Notes under the pieces: model-generated | Databases searched by the model: none | Seen by the model: only the letters and a program-made list of their open reading frames with translations | Told to the model about the DNA's origin: nothing | Position numbers and translations under genes: made by a program | Shown here: in pieces, positions 61,516 to 64,000 of the stretch | Numbering within the stretch: the stretch's first letter is position 1 | Layout of the letters: every line of letters starts with the position of its first letter | Assembly: GCF_017872975.1 (NCBI RefSeq) | Contig: NZ_JAGGJP010000012.1 | Location: 25,437 to 89,436, forward strand | Origin: Rubellimicrobium aerolatum | Lineage (GTDB): Bacteria; Pseudomonadota; Alphaproteobacteria; Rhodobacterales; Rhodobacteraceae | Length of the DNA stretch: 64,000 bases | Direction: 5' to 3'

Positions 61516-62367
61516 TCAGTCGAGCGCGGCCCGGCGCCAGGCCGCCGGGGTGGTGCCGGTGGCCTCGCGGAAGGCGCGGGTCAGGTGCGCCTGGTCCGCG
61601 AATCCCGTCGCCGCCGCGATCTCGCCGATGGGGGTGGCAGCGGTCCGCAGCATCGCCTGCGCCGCCTCGATCCGCAGCCGGGTCAGGTGGCGGGCCGGGG
61701 AGGCGCCCACGCTGCGCCGGAAGGCATGGGCGAACCAGCTTTCCGACAGGCCGGCGGCGGCGGCCAGCTCGGCCACGCTCAGGCGGCGGTGCATCCCGGC
61801 GCGCATCAGGTCGGTCACCCGGCGGATCTGCGCGGGCGAGAGGCCGCCCGCCGGCCGGGGCCGCGTGGGCGCGGGGCGCAGGATCAGGCCCAGCATCGCG
61901 GTGGCGAGACCCTCGGCCACGAGGTCGTCGCCCCCAGGCCCCGCCACCTCCCGCGCCAGCAGCGCGGCCAGCCGTTCCACCCCCGGATGCGCGTCGAGCA
62001 GCACCGGCCGGTCGAGCGCCGCGCGCCCTTCCAGCCGCTCGCGCAGCGGCGCGTTGGCGAGGTGAAGGTCGAGATGGCGGAAGGGGCGATCGGCGGCCAC
62101 GCGGCTCCAGATCGGCTGGCCGGCGGGGATGAAGGCGACCTTGCCGGCCGCCGGCCCCCCGGGGCGGTCGGACAGGCCGACGGGCGACGGGCCCTCGCCC
62201 AGGAACACGACCAGCCGGGGATCGGGCGAGACGTAGTGGCCGCCGCCGCCGGGCTCGCCGGCGGCCTCCCAAAGGTCGGCGACCGCGCCGCTCCACGCCC
62301 GCCAGCGCAGCGCGGCGACCGGGCGGATGCCGTCGAGGACGGCGGTCATGTTGGGTCGGAACGCCAT
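61516..62367 (-). CDS. AraC family transcriptional regulator
   Basis: A 283-aa regulator. An N-terminal cupin-like sensor (YVSPDPRLVVFLGEG, GKVAFIPAGQPIWSR, RHLDLHL) is followed by the C-terminal AraC domain (~residues 180-280: LSVAELAAAAGLSESWFAHAFRRSVGASPARHLTRLRIEAAQAMLRTAATPIGEIAAATGFADQAHLTRAFREATGTTP). The start has GGAGG upstream. It is located immediately before the siderophore receptor gene on the same strand, the arrangement of PchR-like regulators that respond to a siderophore; the ligand is unknown. Confidence 0.88.
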   Translation of the reverse strand: MAFRPNMTAVLDGIRPVAALRWRAWSGAVADLWEAAGEPGGGGHYVSPDPRLVVFLGEGPSPVGLSDRPGGPAAGKVAFIPAGQPIWSRVAADRPFRHLDLHLANAPLRERLEGRAALDRPVLLDAHPGVERLAALLAREVAGPGGDDLVAEGLATAMLGLILRPAPTRPRPAGGLSPAQIRRVTDLMRAGMHRRLSVAELAAAAGLSESWFAHAFRRSVGASPARHLTRLRIEAAQAMLRTAATPIGEIAAATGFADQAHLTRAFREATGTTPAAWRRAALD

Positions 62368-62656
62368 GAAGCCTCCGGGCCGGACGGATTGCGCCGCAAG
62401 GGGAGGGGGTGGCCCGGGTCGCGCGGCCGGCCGCCTGCGGGTCGCCGCGATCCCCGTCCGATCGTCGGGCGGGGATACTTGACGATTTCTGTCGGGTAGC
62501 ATAGCCCGGCAGCGACGTCGAGTCCGGTCCCCCTCGGGGCCGGGCCTCGGCCCCTCCGCCGGCCCCGGGCCGGTGGCGGGTTCCCCAGGATCCGGCCAGC
62601 CCGACGCCAGCCATGCCCGGATCGTGACCCTTCTGCCCGAGCGAGGCCCGCGACCC

Positions 62657-63166
62657 ATGCCCGACCCGTCCCGACCCGACCCGTCCAGACCCGACCCGTC
62701 CCGACCCATCCCGACCCATTCCATCCCGACCCGTCCCGCCCTGGCCCTGTCGGCCGCCCTGCTGATCCCCGTCGCGGCCGTGGCGCAGGACGCCGCGCCG
62801 CCCGCCGCCGCGCCCACGCCCGCGCTGTCGCTGGAGCTGAACGACGCCGCCGCCTCGGACGGGGGCTGCCGCCTGACCTTCCTGGTCGAGAACGGCCTGG
62901 GCACCGATCTCGCGGCGCTGTCGCTGGAGACGGCGGTGCTGGGGGCGGACGGACGGGTGCGGCAGGTGACGCTGTTCGACTTCGGCGACCTGCCCCAGGG
63001 CCGCCCGCGCGTCCGGCAGTTCGACCTCGCGGGGACCTCGTGCGAGGGGATCGGGCAGGTGCTCGTCAACGGGGTGGCCTCCTGCGAGGGGACCGGGGTC
63101 GAGGCCAGGGCCTGCCAGTCGGGGCTCGCGCTGACGAGCCGCACCGCCATCGAGCTGATCGGCTGA
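62657..63166 (+). CDS. Hypothetical periplasmic protein preceding exbB
   Basis: A 169-aa protein. The N-terminal ~28 residues are a Pro/Asp/Ser/Arg repeat (MPDPSRPDPSRP...) made by a 5/10-base DNA repeat. A hydrophobic signal segment (ALALSAALLIPVAAVAQD) follows, then a ~110-residue domain with four cysteines (GGCRLTFLVENGLGTDLAALSLETAVLGADGRVRQVTLFDFGDLP, GTSCEG, ASCEG, RACQSG) that could form two disulfides. No family is recognised with certainty; small proteins of this type occur beside exbBD in related bacteria. It lies 10 bases before exbB, likely the same transcript. The true start may be nearer the signal segment. Confidence 0.65.
   Translation: MPDPSRPDPSRPDPSRPIPTHSIPTRPALALSAALLIPVAAVAQDAAPPAAAPTPALSLELNDAAASDGGCRLTFLVENGLGTDLAALSLETAVLGADGRVRQVTLFDFGDLPQGRPRVRQFDLAGTSCEGIGQVLVNGVASCEGTGVEARACQSGLALTSRTAIELIG
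62661..62740 (+). repeat. Degenerate 5-base tandem repeat in a coding region
   Basis: Sixteen 5-base units, mostly CCGAC and CCGTC, also seen as eight 10-base units such as CCGACCCGTC. They encode the Pro/Asp/Ser/Arg leader of the following protein. The unit length is not a multiple of three, so gain or loss of one unit would shift the frame. Confidence 0.85.
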
Positions 63167-63176
63167 GGAGCGACCC

Positions 63177-63929
63177 ATGGAACCAGCGACCGACTATGGC
63201 ATGTGGGGGTTGTTCGCGCATGCGACCTGGGGGGTGAAGCTCATCATGCTGGGGCTGGTGGGGGCTTCGGTGTGGTGCTGGGCGGTGATCGTGGACAAGC
63301 TGGTGCAGCTGCGGGCGGCGCGGGCGGAGGCTCGGGTGTTCGACCGGGCCTTCTGGTCGGGCGAGCCGTTGGACGGGTTGTACGAGCAGATCGGGCCTGC
63401 GCCGCGGGGGCGCAGCCAGCGGGTGTTCGCGGCCGGCATGGGCGAGTGGCGGCGCTCCCACGACGCGGGGGGCGGGCTGATCGCGGGGGCGCAGGCGCGC
63501 ATCGAGCGGGTGATGGACGTGGCGATCGCCAAGGAGGGCGAGGCGCTGACGCGGGGCTTGGGGGTGCTGGCGACCGTGGGGGCGACGGCGCCCTTCGTGG
63601 GGCTGTTCGGGACCGTGTGGGGGATCATGAACAGCTTCATCGGCATCGCCGAGAGCCAGAACACCAACCTCGCCGTGGTGGCGCCGGGCATCGCCGAGGC
63701 GCTGCTGGCGACGGGGCTGGGGCTGCTGGCGGCGATCCCGGCGGTGGTGTTCTACAACAAGCTGAGCACGGACGCCGAGCGGGTGGTGGGGGGCTACGAG
63801 GCCTTCGCCGACGAGTTCGCCACCATCCTGTCGCGCCAGACGGCCGCCCAGATGGCCACCCAGGCGGGCACCCAGGCGGGCACCCAGGCGGGGGCGGCGG
63901 GGGCCGCCACGCCCGGCGCGGCGGCCTGA
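63177..63929 (+). CDS. exbB: ExbB/TolQ family proton-channel protein, ExbB-like
   Basis: A 250-aa inner-membrane protein with three helices. Family blocks: ATWGVKLIMLGLVGASVWCWAVIVDK (first helix), EWRRSHDAGGGLIAGAQARIERVMDVAIAKE, and the pore helices ATVGATAPFVGLFGTVWGIMNSFIGIAESQNTNLAVVAPGIAEALLATGLGLLAAIPAVVFYN. GIMNSFIGI favours ExbB over TolQ, as do the neighbouring siderophore genes. With ExbD it energises TonB. The C-terminal tail has TQAG three times, from a 12-base repeat (63858-63893). Confidence 0.88.
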   Translation: MEPATDYGMWGLFAHATWGVKLIMLGLVGASVWCWAVIVDKLVQLRAARAEARVFDRAFWSGEPLDGLYEQIGPAPRGRSQRVFAAGMGEWRRSHDAGGGLIAGAQARIERVMDVAIAKEGEALTRGLGVLATVGATAPFVGLFGTVWGIMNSFIGIAESQNTNLAVVAPGIAEALLATGLGLLAAIPAVVFYNKLSTDAERVVGGYEAFADEFATILSRQTAAQMATQAGTQAGTQAGAAGAATPGAAA

Positions 63930-63942
63930 GGGGGCGGGGGCG

Positions 63943-64000
63943 ATGGGCGCGAGCATCGGGGGCGCGGGCGGCGGGGCCGGGCGGCGCGGGCGGCGGGGCC
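63943..64000 (+). CDS. exbD: ExbD/TolR family protein, cut by window end
   Basis: Only the first 19 residues are visible: MGASIGG followed by a Gly/Arg-rich stretch. Such a Gly/Arg leader before the single membrane helix is common in ExbD/TolR of Rhodobacterales. It lies 13 bases after exbB, so the assignment rests on position and composition. Confidence 0.55.
   Translation, partial: MGASIGGAGGGAGRRGRRG

Noticed and set aside
63177..63929. TolQ of a tol-pal operon
   Set aside because: No ybgC precedes it, the neighbouring genes are for siderophore uptake, and GIMNSFIGI fits ExbB better. TolQ stays possible until the genes beyond the window are seen.

Overview
The window is very GC-rich DNA from an alphaproteobacterium, most likely a member of the Rhodobacterales (Rhodobacteraceae/Roseobacter lineage). 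Reasons are the sarcosine-oxidase-type and glxBCD clusters, DctBD and TctABC systems, several polyamine-type ABC transporters, RTX proteins, wobble positions almost always G or C, and many ATGA/GTGA start-stop overlaps. No tRNA, rRNA, insertion sequence, integrase or CRISPR array was seen.

Layout. 1-4.6 kb: end of a polysaccharide locus (CgeB-like glycosyltransferase, Wzx-type flippase, ManC), followed by a secreted beta-helix protein. 6.5-11.7 kb: terminal-oxidase cluster ctaG, copD-like, DUF2231, coxB, fused coxA/coxC and a 100-aa membrane protein. The coxB product has lost its CuA ligands and the fused subunit I has Gln at the usual K-channel Lys. 11.8-18.3 kb: DctB/DctD-type two-component pair followed by a tctCBA tricarboxylate transporter. 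18.4-19.2 kb: TerC-family membrane protein. 19.3-30.1 kb: nitrogen acquisition, with two PotABCD-like transporters (one with a frameshifted permease), an MBL hydrolase, a TetR regulator, an agmatinase and a nitrilase-fold amidohydrolase. 30.2-35.5 kb: a run of broken genes (alpha/beta hydrolase, flavin reductase, an unidentified fragment, luciferase-like monooxygenase, aldehyde dehydrogenase and a complete ABC transporter), all with frameshifts or deletions.

35.6-47.1 kb: soxBDAG-type genes, two divergent regulators (GlxA-like AraC and XRE-cupin), glxBCD and a type III glutamine synthetase. Together these match the N-methylglutamate route: methylamine to gamma-glutamylmethylamide, to N-methylglutamate, to glutamate plus a folate-bound C1 unit. 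Inverted TTTCACC boxes lie in the xre promoter region and upstream of glxB, and phased direct repeats lie upstream of soxB. 47.5-52.6 kb: DMT exporter, alkaline phosphatase with a Pho-box candidate, aquaporin and a CobW GTPase. 52.7-57.3 kb: a 1,553-aa secreted protein with an N,N-dimethylformamidase-like head, Ig/DUF4082/cadherin-like modules and RTX repeats. 57.4-64.0 kb: iron-type module (ABC exporter, TonB-dependent siderophore receptor, AraC regulator, a small periplasmic protein, exbB and the beginning of exbD, cut by the window edge).

At a larger scale, the top strand appears C-rich from about 7 to 30 kb and G-rich from about 35 to 64 kb, whichever strand the genes are on. The change lies close to the decayed region. 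This was judged from sampled lines, not computed across the window.
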